Source: Halomonas urmiana (GTDB lineage: Bacteria; Pseudomonadota; Gammaproteobacteria; Pseudomonadales; Halomonadaceae). From it: a DNA stretch of 64,000 nucleotides. The notes under the pieces are model-generated. The model saw nothing but the letters and a program-made list of their open reading frames with translations, had not been told where the DNA came from and searched no databases. The stretch is taken from the NCBI RefSeq assembly GCF_005780185.1, contig NZ_VBUI01000009.1, forward strand, positions 1-64,000. The letters are read 5' to 3'. Within the stretch, counting starts at the first letter, position 1. Each line of letters begins with the position of its first letter. A program made the position numbers and the translations under genes. Below are positions 1 through 8,256 of this stretch, piece after piece.

Positions 1-99
1 CACGTGATCCTCACCCGAGGCGATCACATGAACGCCCACGGCGGCACCAACACCCTGAAGATCCTCGACGTGGAGACGGAACACCAGACCGATGCGTGA
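1..99 (+). CDS. pyk: Probable pyruvate kinase, C-terminal end (partial)
   Basis: The window opens inside a gene: frame 1 reads 32 residues and stops at 97-99. The visible tail contains VILTRGDHMNAHGGTNTLKI, which resembles the last beta strands of the pyruvate kinase C-terminal domain, where GDxVxLTxG...GGTNTLKI is typical of proteobacterial type II enzymes. The rest lies outside the window, so catalytic residues cannot be checked. The identification rests on this short tail alone. Confidence 0.5.
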   Translation, partial: HVILTRGDHMNAHGGTNTLKILDVETEHQTDA

Positions 100-101
100 T
101 T

Positions 102-116
102 CTTGTATACGATAGG
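102..116. promoter_or_regulatory. Candidate GntR/FCD operator upstream of the GntR gene
   Basis: The sequence TTGTATACGA lies about 75 bases upstream of the GntR start. It matches the TNGTATACNA type of palindrome bound by many FCD-subfamily GntR regulators, with one arm imperfect. Autoregulation is inferred from position only. Confidence 0.35.
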
Positions 117-183
117 TCTGTCTGCTGTGGCCATTCCGGTGACGGGATGAGAAGCTGTCGGCAAACAACCTAGAGGAATGATC

Positions 184-918
184 ATGCACGAGGAGTGGCA
201 GGAGGAGGTGCTGGCGGAGGTCAGGGCCGGGCGTCGCATCAGCGACCGGGATATCGTCGATCAGGTGCGTCGCGCCGTGCTGATGCAGCGCCTGCCGCCG
301 GGCACGCGACTGCCGGAGGTGACCCTCGGCGAGGTCTTCGGGGTCAGCCGGTCGGTGGTGCGCAAGGCCCTCACCCGGCTCGCTTCCGAGCACGTGGTGG
401 ACCAGCGCCCCAACCAGGTGGCGCGGGTCCGCGCGCCGAGCATCGAGGAGACCCGCGAGACCTTCGCCGCCCGGCGCCTGGTCGAGGGCGAGGTGGCCGC
501 GCTGTTGGCCGGCGGCCTCGACGCCGCCTCGGCGACGCGTCTCGAGCAGGAAGTCGAGCGCGAGATCGAGGCCCACGGGCGCGGCGACGAGCCGGCCCGC
601 ATCGAGCACTCCCTGGCCATCCACCACCTGCTGGCCGACCAGTCGCCGAATCGCGTGCTGGGCGCGATGCTCACCGACCTGATCCTGCGCACCTCCATCG
701 TGATCGCCCTCTACAAGCGGGCGAACCTCGGCTCCTGCTACCTGGAGGGGGATCACCCCTCGCTGCTGGCCGCCCTCCGGCAGGGCGAGGGCGAGGCGGC
801 CCGGGGTGCCATCCTGGCGCACCTGGAGAGCCTCGAGGGGCTGCTCGACCTGAGTGCTCGGGAGACTCGCATCGATTTGATGGCCATCCTCGGCCAGGCC
901 GGCGAACTCGAGGCCTGA
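184..918 (+). CDS. GntR-family transcriptional regulator (FCD subfamily)
   Basis: A 244-residue regulator. An N-terminal winged helix-turn-helix spans about residues 20-80, with recognition segment GEVFGVSRSVVRKALTRL. It is followed by an all-helical FCD ligand-binding domain containing metal-coordinating-type histidines (HSLAIHHLLADQSPN, EGDHPSLL). I placed the start at ATG 184 because AGAGGA (172-177) sits six bases before it, whereas ATG 178 is too close. Such regulators usually sense a carboxylic acid or a purine breakdown product. Its ligand and targets cannot be read here. It precedes modA on the same strand, but a 111-base gap holds a separate control site, so it need not control molybdate uptake. 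Confidence 0.85.
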   Translation: MHEEWQEEVLAEVRAGRRISDRDIVDQVRRAVLMQRLPPGTRLPEVTLGEVFGVSRSVVRKALTRLASEHVVDQRPNQVARVRAPSIEETRETFAARRLVEGEVAALLAGGLDAASATRLEQEVEREIEAHGRGDEPARIEHSLAIHHLLADQSPNRVLGAMLTDLILRTSIVIALYKRANLGSCYLEGDHPSLLAALRQGEGEAARGAILAHLESLEGLLDLSARETRIDLMAILGQAGELEA

Positions 919-925
919 CCCGTCC

Positions 926-939
926 TTGATGCGCATCAA
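926..939. promoter_or_regulatory. FNR/Anr-type binding site upstream of modA
   Basis: TTGATGCGCATCAA is an exact match to the FNR/Anr consensus TTGATNNNNATCAA and a perfect 14-base palindrome. Its centre lies about 97 bases upstream of the modA start, in the gap between the GntR gene and modABC. Oxygen-responsive control of molybdate uptake would make sense because respiratory nitrate reductase needs molybdenum cofactor. I see no strong -10 element at the ideal class II distance. Confidence 0.6.
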
Positions 940-1029
940 AGCGGTTGGCGCCCCAGCGTCGCCCGCCTTGTTCCCTCCGCGGAGCTGGCCGACAATGCGG
1001 GCTCGTTGACTCGGGTTCGGGATCCCTTC

Positions 1030-1821
1030 ATGACCGCACTGTTTCGCCTCGCCCTGGCCGCCTGGCTGCTGGCGATCGCCTCACCGACGTTCGCCGGCCA
1101 GGCCACCGTGGCCGTCGCCTCCTCCCTGCAGTTCGCCTTCCCCACGCTGGTCGAGCGCTTTCGTGCCCAGGGCGGCGCGCCAGTGCGTATCAACTACGGC
1201 GCCTCGGGTACCTTTCGTCGCCAGATCGCCCAGGGCGCGCCCTTCGAGCTGTTCCTCTCGGCGGACGAACAGAGCGTGCTGGCCCTGCACGAGGCGGGCT
1301 TCACCGAGGATGCCGGCAGGGTCTATGCGGTCGGTCGACTGGCCTGGATCCAGTCTGCCGGGCGCGGCGCGCTGCCGAGCGAGGAGGACGCGCTCTCCGC
1401 CGTCGAGGCGGCCATCGCCGCGCACCGGGCGGGGGAGGGGCGCCCGCGGGTGGCGCTGGCCAACCCGGAGCACGCCCCCTACGGCATCGCCGCGCGCCAG
1501 GCGCTCGAACAGGCCGGGCTGTGGGAGGCGTCGGCGCCGCTTCGCGTGATGGGCGAGAACGTCTCCCAGGCGGCCCGTTTCGCCTTGGCCGACGAGGCCC
1601 GGGGTGGCCTGGTGGCCTACTCGCTGGCCCTGGCCCCGACGCTGGCCGAGCGTGCCGAGCACGTGCTGATCCCCGCCGACCGACACACGCCGCTGCGCCA
1701 GCGCATGGCGCTGATGCCCGGCGCGAGCGAGTCGGCCCGCGCGCTTTACGCCTGGCTGCAGGGCAGGGAGGCACGCGAGATCCTCGCGCGCTTCGGCTTC
1801 CAGGCGCCGGACGCGCGCTGA
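1030..1821 (+). CDS. modA: Molybdate ABC transporter, periplasmic binding protein ModA
   Basis: A 263-residue periplasmic receptor that binds molybdate or tungstate and hands it to ModB. The start at ATG 1030 leaves a normal signal peptide of about 22 residues (MTALFRLALAAWLLAIASPTFA) before the mature ATVAVASSLQFAFPTLVERF. The oxyanion-binding loops are visible: ASSL near the mature start, NYGASGTFRRQI, and ANPEHAPYGIAARQAL in the second lobe, all typical of ModA. An upstream TTG at 1006 would add eight residues before the signal peptide and is less likely. The stop overlaps the modB start by one base, so translation is coupled. Confidence 0.9.
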   Translation: MTALFRLALAAWLLAIASPTFAGQATVAVASSLQFAFPTLVERFRAQGGAPVRINYGASGTFRRQIAQGAPFELFLSADEQSVLALHEAGFTEDAGRVYAVGRLAWIQSAGRGALPSEEDALSAVEAAIAAHRAGEGRPRVALANPEHAPYGIAARQALEQAGLWEASAPLRVMGENVSQAARFALADEARGGLVAYSLALAPTLAERAEHVLIPADRHTPLRQRMALMPGASESARALYAWLQGREAREILARFGFQAPDAR

Positions 1822-2489
1822 TGGACTGGACGGCGCTCTCGGTCTCGCTGCGCCTGGCGGGGCTGACCTGCCTGCTGCTGCTGCCGGTGGGGCTCTGGCT
1901 GGGACGCGCCCTGGCGCTGTCGCACTTTCGCGGCCGCGCCCTCGCCGAGGCGTTGGTGGCGCTGCCGCTGGTGATGCCGCCCACGGTGCTGGGCTTCTAC
2001 CTGATGCAGGCCTTCGGGGTGCAGGCGCCGTTCGGCGCCTTCTGGCAATCGCTGACCGGCGGCGGGCTCAACTTCACCTTCACCGGCATCCTGCTCGCCT
2101 CGCTGGTCGCCAACCTGCCCTTCGCCGTCCAGCCGATCCAGCGCGCCTTCGAGACGATTCCCCCCAACCTGCGTGAGGCGGCCTGGTGCAGCGGCCTCTC
2201 GCCGGCCCAGACGCTGTGGCGCATCGAGTTGCCGCTGGTGTGGCCGGGGCTGGTCTCGGCCCTGGCACTGACCTTCGCCCATACCCTCGGCGAGTTCGGG
2301 GTGATCCTGATGGTTGGCGGCGCTATCGACGGCGAGACCCGCACGCTGGCCATCGCCATCTATGATCGGGTCCAGGCCTTCGACGAGTCCGGAGCCGCGG
2401 TCATGTCGGCCATGCTGCTGCTGGTCTCCTTCCTGACCATCGGCGTGGTCTATGGGCTCGCCGGGCGACGCAGGTGGCGCCGTGGCTGA
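1821..2489 (+). CDS. modB: Molybdate ABC transporter permease ModB
   Basis: A 222-residue inner-membrane permease with about five hydrophobic segments. The EAA loop that docks the ATPase is visible as EAAWCSGLSPAQTLWRIELP, together with PLVMPPTVLGFYL and HTLGEFGVILMVGG, all characteristic of ModB. The ATG overlaps the modA stop (TGATG), and the 3' end overlaps the start region of the ATPase gene, so modABC is one operon. Confidence 0.92.
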   Translation: MDWTALSVSLRLAGLTCLLLLPVGLWLGRALALSHFRGRALAEALVALPLVMPPTVLGFYLMQAFGVQAPFGAFWQSLTGGGLNFTFTGILLASLVANLPFAVQPIQRAFETIPPNLREAAWCSGLSPAQTLWRIELPLVWPGLVSALALTFAHTLGEFGVILMVGGAIDGETRTLAIAIYDRVQAFDESGAAVMSAMLLLVSFLTIGVVYGLAGRRRWRRG

Positions 2490-3687
2490 GTCGAATCGCA
2501 CCTCCTGGCCAGGAGCGAACGGCGAGCGGCTGGCGGTCAGCCTGCATCAGCCCGGGCCGATTCCGCTGGCCGCCGACTTCCACTGCGAGGCCGGGGAGCT
2601 GCTGGCCCTGGTCGGCCCCTCGGGCAGTGGCAAGACCACCCTGCTGCGTTCCATCGCCGGGCTCTACCGGCCGGCGGGCGGCGTCATTCGCTGTGCCGGG
2701 GAGACGTGGTTCGATGCCGCGGCGGGGCATTCGTTGCGCCCCCAGCAGCGCCGGGTGGGGCTGGTGTTCCAGGACTATGCGCTCTTCCCGCATCTGACGG
2801 CACGGGGCAACGTCATGGTCGCGCTCGACCATCTTCCCTCCGCCGAGCGGCGCCTTGCCGCCGAGCAGTGGCTCGCCCGGGTGCGTCTCGACGGGCTCGC
2901 CGACCGCCATCCCGCGGCGCTTTCCGGCGGTCAGCGTCAGCGCGTCGCCCTGGCCCGGGCACTCGCGCGCAATCCGCGGGCACTGCTGCTCGACGAGCCC
3001 TTCTCGGCGGTGGATCAGGTCACCCGGCGCCGCCTGCAGCGTGAGCTGGCGCTGCTGCGTGAGGAGATTCGCATTCCCATCGTGCTGGTCACCCACGACC
3101 TGGATGAGGCCGCCGCCCTGGCCGATCGGCTCTGCGTGCTGCATGCCGGGCGCAGCCTTCAGCAGGCGCCGGCCGCGGAGCTCTTCCGCCGACCCGCGAG
3201 CCCGGCGGTGGCGCGGCTGCTCGATCGCCACAATGTCTTCGTGGGCCGCGTGGCGGATGACGCGGCGGGGCGCCGGCTGCAGTGGGGGCCCTGGCGGCTG
3301 GAGGTGGCGAGCGATCTCGAGCGGCTGTCGCCGGGGCAGCGGGTCTGCTGGTACCTGCCGCCGTCGGACGTGGTGCTGCACCGCCGCGGCCGCCCCTCAC
3401 GGGGGGAACGCGAGAATCCCGTCGAGGGTCGGGTGGTGGAGATGGCGGTACTTGGGGGCATCAGCTTCGTGGCGCTGGCCTTCGATCACTGCGACGATAC
3501 CCTGCGCTTCGAGCTGCCCACTCATGCGGCGCGCCGTAACGGCCTGGCTCAGGGCGAACGGGTCGGTGTCTCGCTGCTCGCCGCCGGGATCCACCTGATG
3601 CCCGAGGCCGATGCCTGGCCTGACGCCATCGACCCCGTCGAACTGGCGCCGGGCGATATCCACCCTGACGATCTTTCCGCCCGCTGA
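2482..3687 (+). CDS. modC: Molybdate ABC transporter ATP-binding protein ModC
   Basis: A 401-residue ATPase that powers molybdate import. It has Walker A (GPSGSGKTT), Q-loop (VFQDYALFPH), signature (LSGGQRQRVALARAL), Walker B (LLLDEPFSAVD) and the switch histidine (VTHDLDEA). A C-terminal part of about 150 residues looks like a TOBE-type regulatory domain (NPVEGRVVEMAVLG). The start is uncertain: ATG 2452 lies inside modB without a ribosome site, while GTG 2482 follows AGGTGG, so I chose GTG 2482. The stop is 10 bases before the next gene, which reuses GAGGAG at the junction. Confidence 0.88.
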   Translation: MAESNRTSWPGANGERLAVSLHQPGPIPLAADFHCEAGELLALVGPSGSGKTTLLRSIAGLYRPAGGVIRCAGETWFDAAAGHSLRPQQRRVGLVFQDYALFPHLTARGNVMVALDHLPSAERRLAAEQWLARVRLDGLADRHPAALSGGQRQRVALARALARNPRALLLDEPFSAVDQVTRRRLQRELALLREEIRIPIVLVTHDLDEAAALADRLCVLHAGRSLQQAPAAELFRRPASPAVARLLDRHNVFVGRVADDAAGRRLQWGPWRLEVASDLERLSPGQRVCWYLPPSDVVLHRRGRPSRGERENPVEGRVVEMAVLGGISFVALAFDHCDDTLRFELPTHAARRNGLAQGERVGVSLLAAGIHLMPEADAWPDAIDPVELAPGDIHPDDLSAR

Positions 3688-3697
3688 GGAGACCCCC

Positions 3698-4240
3698 ATG
3701 AATGCGACCCGTCGCCAGCTGCTGCTGGGCCTGGCCCTATTGCCCGCGGCCGGCCTGCTGCCGCGCCCGCTGATTGCCGCCGTGCCCGATGAGGCCGAGG
3801 CCCGGGCGACCATGCCGCTGGTCATCCATGGCGCCCAGGGGCCGCAACGCCTGCAGGTGGAGGTGTCACGCAGCATCCGCGAGCGCAGCCGCGGCCTGAT
3901 GGAGCGCGACCACCTCGACGCGGGGGCCGGCATGCTCTTTCTCTATCGCCATCCCCAGTCCTCGCGCAACGGCTTCTGGATGTATCGCACGCGGATCCCG
4001 CTGGATATCGCCTTCATCGACGAGGCCGGGCGCATCGCCGAGATCCACTCCATGACGCCCTGCACCGCCGAGGCCCCCGGCGACTGCCCGGTGACCCGCC
4101 CGGGCGTGTCCTATCGCGCGGCCCTGGAGGTCAACGCCGGCGCCTTCGAGGCGCTGGGGGTGACGGCCGGAGACTGCGTCAGCTGGCCGGGTGGCGGCGG
4201 GCTCTGCGCGAGCCAGGCCGCCGAGCCGTCGGCGCCCTGA
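3698..4240 (+). CDS. DUF192 family exported protein
   Basis: A 180-residue protein with an N-terminal TRRQLLLG stretch and a hydrophobic segment, suggesting export, possibly by Tat. The body is a DUF192 domain: VSRSIRERSRGLMERDHLDAG, a glycine-methionine turn (GMLFLY), FWMYRTRIPLDIAFID and a conserved proline-rich end. The family's biochemical role is unknown. It starts 11 bases after modC behind a strong GAGGAG, so it is probably translated from the mod transcript. That is an association by position, not evidence of a molybdate function. Confidence 0.8.
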   Translation: MNATRRQLLLGLALLPAAGLLPRPLIAAVPDEAEARATMPLVIHGAQGPQRLQVEVSRSIRERSRGLMERDHLDAGAGMLFLYRHPQSSRNGFWMYRTRIPLDIAFIDEAGRIAEIHSMTPCTAEAPGDCPVTRPGVSYRAALEVNAGAFEALGVTAGDCVSWPGGGGLCASQAAEPSAP

Positions 4241-4256
4241 TCAGGCCACTTCTTGA

Positions 4257-5117
4257 TCAAGGTGCCGCGCGGCGCGGGCCAAGGTGCAGCGTGATCAGTG
4301 CCAGTCCCGCCAGCACCAGGCCGCCCCCGGCCAGCTTGTTGATGCCCAGGTTTTCGCCCAGCAGCCAGGCCCCCAGCAGCACCGCCCCCACCGGCATCAA
4401 CAGCGTCAGCGGGGTGACCCGGCTCACCGGGTGGCGGCGCAATAGCCCGTACCAGAGGCCGTAGGCCACGATGGAGGACATCACCGCGGTGTAGAGCACC
4501 GCGCCCCAGCCGGCCCATCCGGCTGCGCCCAGGGCCTGCCACTGGCCCTGCTCGAACCACCAGGAACCCAGGGCCACCTGGGGGGTGGCGAACAGCGCCA
4601 CCCAGCCGGCCAGCGCCATGGGCGAGACGCTGGGGCCCTGCTTGATCAGCAGCTGCGAGATGGCCCAGCCCAGGGCGCTGGCCAGCAGCAGGGCGGTGGG
4701 CAGGGGAGACGGCAGGGTGGGGCCACCGGCCAGGACCGCGACCCCGGCGAAGGAGAGCGCCAGGCCGACCACTCGACGCGGCCCCAGGCGCTCCTTGAGG
4801 AACACCACGGCGAGCAGGGTCGCGAAGGGCGTACCCATCTGCACCAGCAGGGCACCGGTACCCGCCTCGGCCTGACCGAGCCCGATGAACAGCAGCGCGA
4901 AGTGCAGCGAACCGAAGGTCACCGAGAGCAACGCCAGGAAGGGCAACTGGTGGCGGGCCACCGGGTGGAACGGCACCAGCAGCATCGCCACCAGGGCGAA
5001 GCGCAGCGTGGTCAGCAGCAAGGGGGGAAGCTCGGCTACCCCCAGCTTGATGACGATGATGTTCAGCGCCCAGATGGCGATGACGGCGAAGCCCAGGGCC
5101 AGGTCACGAAGCGGCAA
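4257..5117 (-). CDS. EamA/DMT-superfamily transporter
   Basis: A 286-residue inner-membrane protein with ten hydrophobic segments in two EamA repeats. The first repeat begins GFAVIAIWALNIIVIKLG and the second is near LLLASALGWAISQLLIKQG. The motif LLGAWLLGENLG near the end is typical of the RhaT/YdcZ-like EamA exporters. Members export amino acids or metabolites, and the substrate cannot be told here. The gene converges on the DUF192 gene with 16 bases between stops. Confidence 0.85.
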   Translation of the reverse strand: MPLRDLALGFAVIAIWALNIIVIKLGVAELPPLLLTTLRFALVAMLLVPFHPVARHQLPFLALLSVTFGSLHFALLFIGLGQAEAGTGALLVQMGTPFATLLAVVFLKERLGPRRVVGLALSFAGVAVLAGGPTLPSPLPTALLLASALGWAISQLLIKQGPSVSPMALAGWVALFATPQVALGSWWFEQGQWQALGAAGWAGWGAVLYTAVMSSIVAYGLWYGLLRRHPVSRVTPLTLLMPVGAVLLGAWLLGENLGINKLAGGGLVLAGLALITLHLGPRRAAP

Positions 5118-5321
5118 GGTATCTCCTCGAGGGGGCAGGGAAAAGCGTCACAGCATAGCAACCCCGTTGAAGGTGGGGACAGGGCGGGTGGCAGACGTGT
5201 CTTGCATGACCATCGGATGACAGGGCATCTTGAGGCTCGCGGCGTCGATGACGCCCTGACAACAACGATGCCGGGGAAGCCGTCGATGGGTCCCCCGCGC
5301 TCAACACCGCAAGGACACGCC

Positions 5322-6338
5322 ATGCCTTCATCACGCCCCGCACGCAGAGTGGCCGCCGCCCTGGCCGGCGTGCTGCTCGTCAGCGCTTCCCTCTCCTCGT
5401 CCGTTCAGGCCCGCGAGCTCTCCGTCTCCACCGTGCTCTCCGACGCCTTCCCCTGGGGACAGGCCGCTGAGAAGTGGGCCGACTTGGTGGCCGAGCGTTC
5501 CGACGGCGACCTGACCCTGCGGGTCTACCCGAACTCTCAGCTGGTCAACGGCGACCAGACCCGCGAGTTCTCGGCCATGCGCTCGGGCTTGATCGACGCG
5601 GCCGTCGGCTCGACCATCAACTGGTCGCCCCAGGTGCCGGAGCTCAACCTCTTCTCGCTGCCCTTCTTCATGCCCGACGTGGAGGCGGTCGATGCCGTGA
5701 CCGGCGGCGCGGCCGGCGAACGGATCTTCGAGGCCATCGCGTCGCGGGGCGTAGTGCCGCTGGCCTGGGGCGAGAACGGCTTTCGCCAGCTCTCCAACTC
5801 CCAGGGTCCCATCGACGAGCCGGCCGACCTCGAGGGTCTGAAGATCCGCGTGGTGGGCTCGCCGCTGTTCCAGGATACCTTCACGGCGCTGGGCGCCAAC
5901 CCCACCCAGATGAGCTGGGCCGACGCCAAGCCGGCGCTGACCACCGGCGCAGTGGACGGCCAGGAGAATCCGCTGTCGGTGTTCGACGTGGCGCGCATCG
6001 ACCAGGTAGGGCAGGAGCACCTGACCCTCTGGAACTACATGAACGATCCGCTGGTGTTTGCGGTGAACCGCCAGGTGTGGGAGTCGCTCAGCGAGCAGGA
6101 GCGCACCCTCCTGCGTGATGCCGCCGAGGAAGCCGGTGCCTGGGAGATCGCCATGACCCGCGAGGAGGAGCCGGCGCGGCTGGCGGCGATCCAGGAGCGC
6201 GGCGTCACGGTCACCGAGCTCGACGAGGCCCAGCACCAGGCCTTTGTCGAGGCCACCGAGGCGGTCCACGACGAGTGGGGGCCGCGCATCGGCGAGGCGA
6301 TCGTCGAGGCAGCTCGTTCCGATATGCAGCCGGACTGA
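5322..6338 (+). CDS. dctP: TRAP transporter substrate-binding protein DctP
   Basis: A 338-residue periplasmic receptor. A signal peptide of about 30 residues ends near SVQARELSVSTV. The DctP fold is recognisable from YPNSQLVNGDQTREFSAM, the substrate-carboxylate arginine region LKIRVVGSPLFQDTF, and the hinge GAVDGQENPLSVF. AAGGA at 5311-5315 supports the start. It is the first gene of a dctPQM operon. The DctP family usually binds C4-dicarboxylates, sugar acids or keto acids, and I cannot narrow it down. Confidence 0.9.
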   Translation: MPSSRPARRVAAALAGVLLVSASLSSSVQARELSVSTVLSDAFPWGQAAEKWADLVAERSDGDLTLRVYPNSQLVNGDQTREFSAMRSGLIDAAVGSTINWSPQVPELNLFSLPFFMPDVEAVDAVTGGAAGERIFEAIASRGVVPLAWGENGFRQLSNSQGPIDEPADLEGLKIRVVGSPLFQDTFTALGANPTQMSWADAKPALTTGAVDGQENPLSVFDVARIDQVGQEHLTLWNYMNDPLVFAVNRQVWESLSEQERTLLRDAAEEAGAWEIAMTREEEPARLAAIQERGVTVTELDEAQHQAFVEATEAVHDEWGPRIGEAIVEAARSDMQPD

Positions 6339-6392
6339 TCTCCGGCGCCTGCCCTCGGCCGCTCAGCGGCTCCTCATTATCGGACTCTCACT

Positions 6393-6414
6393 ATCGGCCC
6401 CGTGCGGGGCCGAT
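6393..6414 (+). terminator. Intercistronic hairpin between dctP and dctQ
   Basis: ATCGGCCCCG and CGGGGCCGAT form a 10-base inverted repeat around a two-base centre in the 107-base gap after dctP. It lacks a strong T-run, so it looks more like an RNA-stabilising or attenuating hairpin that raises receptor over membrane subunits than a full terminator. Confidence 0.55.
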
Positions 6415-6445
6415 CTCGTCTCCACGCCTCGGACACCCGACGCCC

Positions 6446-6922
6446 ATGAAACGTCCCGACGCAAGACTCGAACGCCTGCTGGCGACCCTGGCGATCCTGA
6501 TCATCAGCCTGATCAGCTTGGCCAACGTGGTGGTGCGCTACCTCACCGGCGGCTCCTTCGCCTTTACCGAGGAGTTCTCGGTGTTCCTGCTGGTGGTGCT
6601 GACCTTCGCTGGCGCCTCGGTGGCGCTGCGCCGCAATGGCCATCTCCGCATCGCCATGCTGGAGCAGGCCCTGCCGTGGGCGCCGCGCCGGGCCCTGATC
6701 CTCTTCCAGGGGGCCTGCGGGCTGGCCGTGCTGGGGCTGATCACCTGGTACGGCGCCAGGATGACCTGGCAGGAGATCCAGTGGGGCTCGCTCTCGCCGG
6801 GCCTCGGCCTGCCGCAATGGTGGTACCTGGCCTGGCTGCCGCTGCTCTCAGGGCTGATGCTGCTGCGTCAGGGGCAGCAGACCCTGGATCGCCTGCGTGG
6901 GAGGCTCGAGGATGAGTCCTGA
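6446..6922 (+). CDS. dctQ: TRAP transporter small permease DctQ
   Basis: A 158-residue membrane subunit with four predicted helices. The first is LATLAILIISLISLANVVVRY. The motif FTEEFSVFLLVVLTFAGASVALRRNGHLRI is characteristic of DctQ. It associates with DctM in the inner membrane. The ATG overlaps nothing upstream but follows a long leader with a hairpin, and its 3' end overlaps dctM by 11 bases, indicating coupling. Confidence 0.88.
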   Translation: MKRPDARLERLLATLAILIISLISLANVVVRYLTGGSFAFTEEFSVFLLVVLTFAGASVALRRNGHLRIAMLEQALPWAPRRALILFQGACGLAVLGLITWYGARMTWQEIQWGSLSPGLGLPQWWYLAWLPLLSGLMLLRQGQQTLDRLRGRLEDES

Positions 6923-8207
6923 CCTGTGGATGCTGCTGGCCTTCGCGGGACTGCTGATCAGTGGGGTCCCGGTGGCTTTCGCGCTGGGCCTGGGCGGCGC
7001 CGTCGGTATCCTGGCCGGGCTCTCGCCCGCCATGCTGGCCACGCTCGGTACCAACACCTACAACGGCGTGGCCAAGTATCCGCTGATCGCCATCCCGCTG
7101 TTCATCCTCACCGGCCTGATCTTCGAGCGGGCCGGGGTGGCGGCGCGGCTGGTGCGCTTCGCCCAGGCGCTGATCGGCCCGCGCCACGGCGGCCTGGCCG
7201 TGGTGGCGGTGCTGGTCTGCATGATCATGGGCGGGATGAGCGGCTCGGGCCCCGCCGACGCCGCGGCAGTGGCCATGGTGATGCTGCCGAGCATGACCAA
7301 GGCCGGCTACCCCAAGCCCTTCTCGGCCACGCTGATCGCCGCCTCGGCCTCCACGGCGATCCTGATTCCCCCCTCGGTGGCGCTGATCCTCTACTCCATC
7401 GTGGTGCCGGGGGTCGACCTGCGGGCGCTGTTCGCCGCCGGCCTGTTCCCCGGGCTGCTGGCCGGGGCGGCGCTGCTGGTGCCGGCGCTCCTGCTCTCCC
7501 GGCGTCATCGCTGGGAGGCGCCGGGCGGGGTCGAGCGACCAGCGCTGGGCGAGAGCTTCCGGCAGGCACTGCCGGCGTTGTTCGCCCCGGTGATCATTCT
7601 CGGCGGGTTGCGCAGCGGGCTCTTCACGCCCACCGAGGCGGCCGTGGTGGCGGTGACCTACGGTGCCCTGGTCGGCCTCCTGCTGACTCGGGAGATGCGC
7701 TGGCGGGATCTCTGGGAGCTGCTCGGCGAGGCGGCGGTGATTTCTGGCGTGGTGCTGCTGATCATCGCCCTGGCCGGCATCTTCGCCTGGGCCGGTACCA
7801 TGCTCGGCACCTTCCGTCATCTGGCAGAGTGGATCGTCGGGCTCACCGACAACGGCACGCTGCTGCTGGTACTGATCATGCTGGCGGTATTGCTGGCGGG
7901 CATGCTGCTCGATGCCATCTCGATCTACCTGATCATGATGCCGATCCTGATCCCGGTGATGCAGCATTTCGACTGGAACCCGGTGTGGTTCGGCATCCTG
8001 CTGGCGATGAACATCGCCATCGGCCAGTTCACCCCGCCGGTGGCGGTGAACCTGATGGTGACCACCGAGGTGGCGAAGATTCGCCTGGAGCAGACCGTGG
8101 GCTGGGCGCTGCTGTTCGTGGTGGCCATGGCGGCCGCCCTGGCGCTGGTGGCGCTGTTCCCCGCCATCGCCCTGTGGCTGCCCGGGGTGTTGGGCTACAA
8201 CGTCTGA
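6912..8207 (+). CDS. dctM: TRAP transporter large permease DctM
   Basis: A 431-residue transport subunit with about 11-12 hydrophobic helices. It carries the conserved GMSGSGPADAAAVAMVMLP block and the SASTAILIPPSVALILYS re-entrant region, plus a related motif in the second half (LDAISIYLIMMPILIPV, TPPVAVNLMV). It moves the DctP-delivered solute using a sodium gradient. The ATG at 6912 is preceded by GAGG elements inside dctQ. Confidence 0.9.
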   Translation: MSPDLWMLLAFAGLLISGVPVAFALGLGGAVGILAGLSPAMLATLGTNTYNGVAKYPLIAIPLFILTGLIFERAGVAARLVRFAQALIGPRHGGLAVVAVLVCMIMGGMSGSGPADAAAVAMVMLPSMTKAGYPKPFSATLIAASASTAILIPPSVALILYSIVVPGVDLRALFAAGLFPGLLAGAALLVPALLLSRRHRWEAPGGVERPALGESFRQALPALFAPVIILGGLRSGLFTPTEAAVVAVTYGALVGLLLTREMRWRDLWELLGEAAVISGVVLLIIALAGIFAWAGTMLGTFRHLAEWIVGLTDNGTLLLVLIMLAVLLAGMLLDAISIYLIMMPILIPVMQHFDWNPVWFGILLAMNIAIGQFTPPVAVNLMVTTEVAKIRLEQTVGWALLFVVAMAAALALVALFPAIALWLPGVLGYNV

Positions 8208-8223
8208 GGCCGGCGGTTCTCCT

Positions 8224-8242
8224 GCTGCCCGCGATGGGCAGG
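8224..8242. terminator. Small hairpin between convergent dctM and macrodomain gene
   Basis: CTGCCC and GGGCAG pair around GCGAT in the 49-base gap between the two convergent stops. The stem is short and has no T-run, so terminator function is only suggested by position. Confidence 0.3.
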
Positions 8243-8256
8243 CGGCATCGTCTCGC

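Noticed and set aside
2452..2484. ATG 2452 as the modC start
   Set aside because: It has no ribosome site and would add ten low-complexity residues; GTG 2482 has AGGTGG upstream. The call is not certain.
4240..4257. Terminator between the DUF192 and DMT genes
   Set aside because: Two TGATCA palindromes occur near here, but no stem of useful length with a T-run is visible.
5331..6269. 312-codon minus-strand frame across dctP
   Set aside because: Antisense shadow of a confidently identified binding-protein gene.
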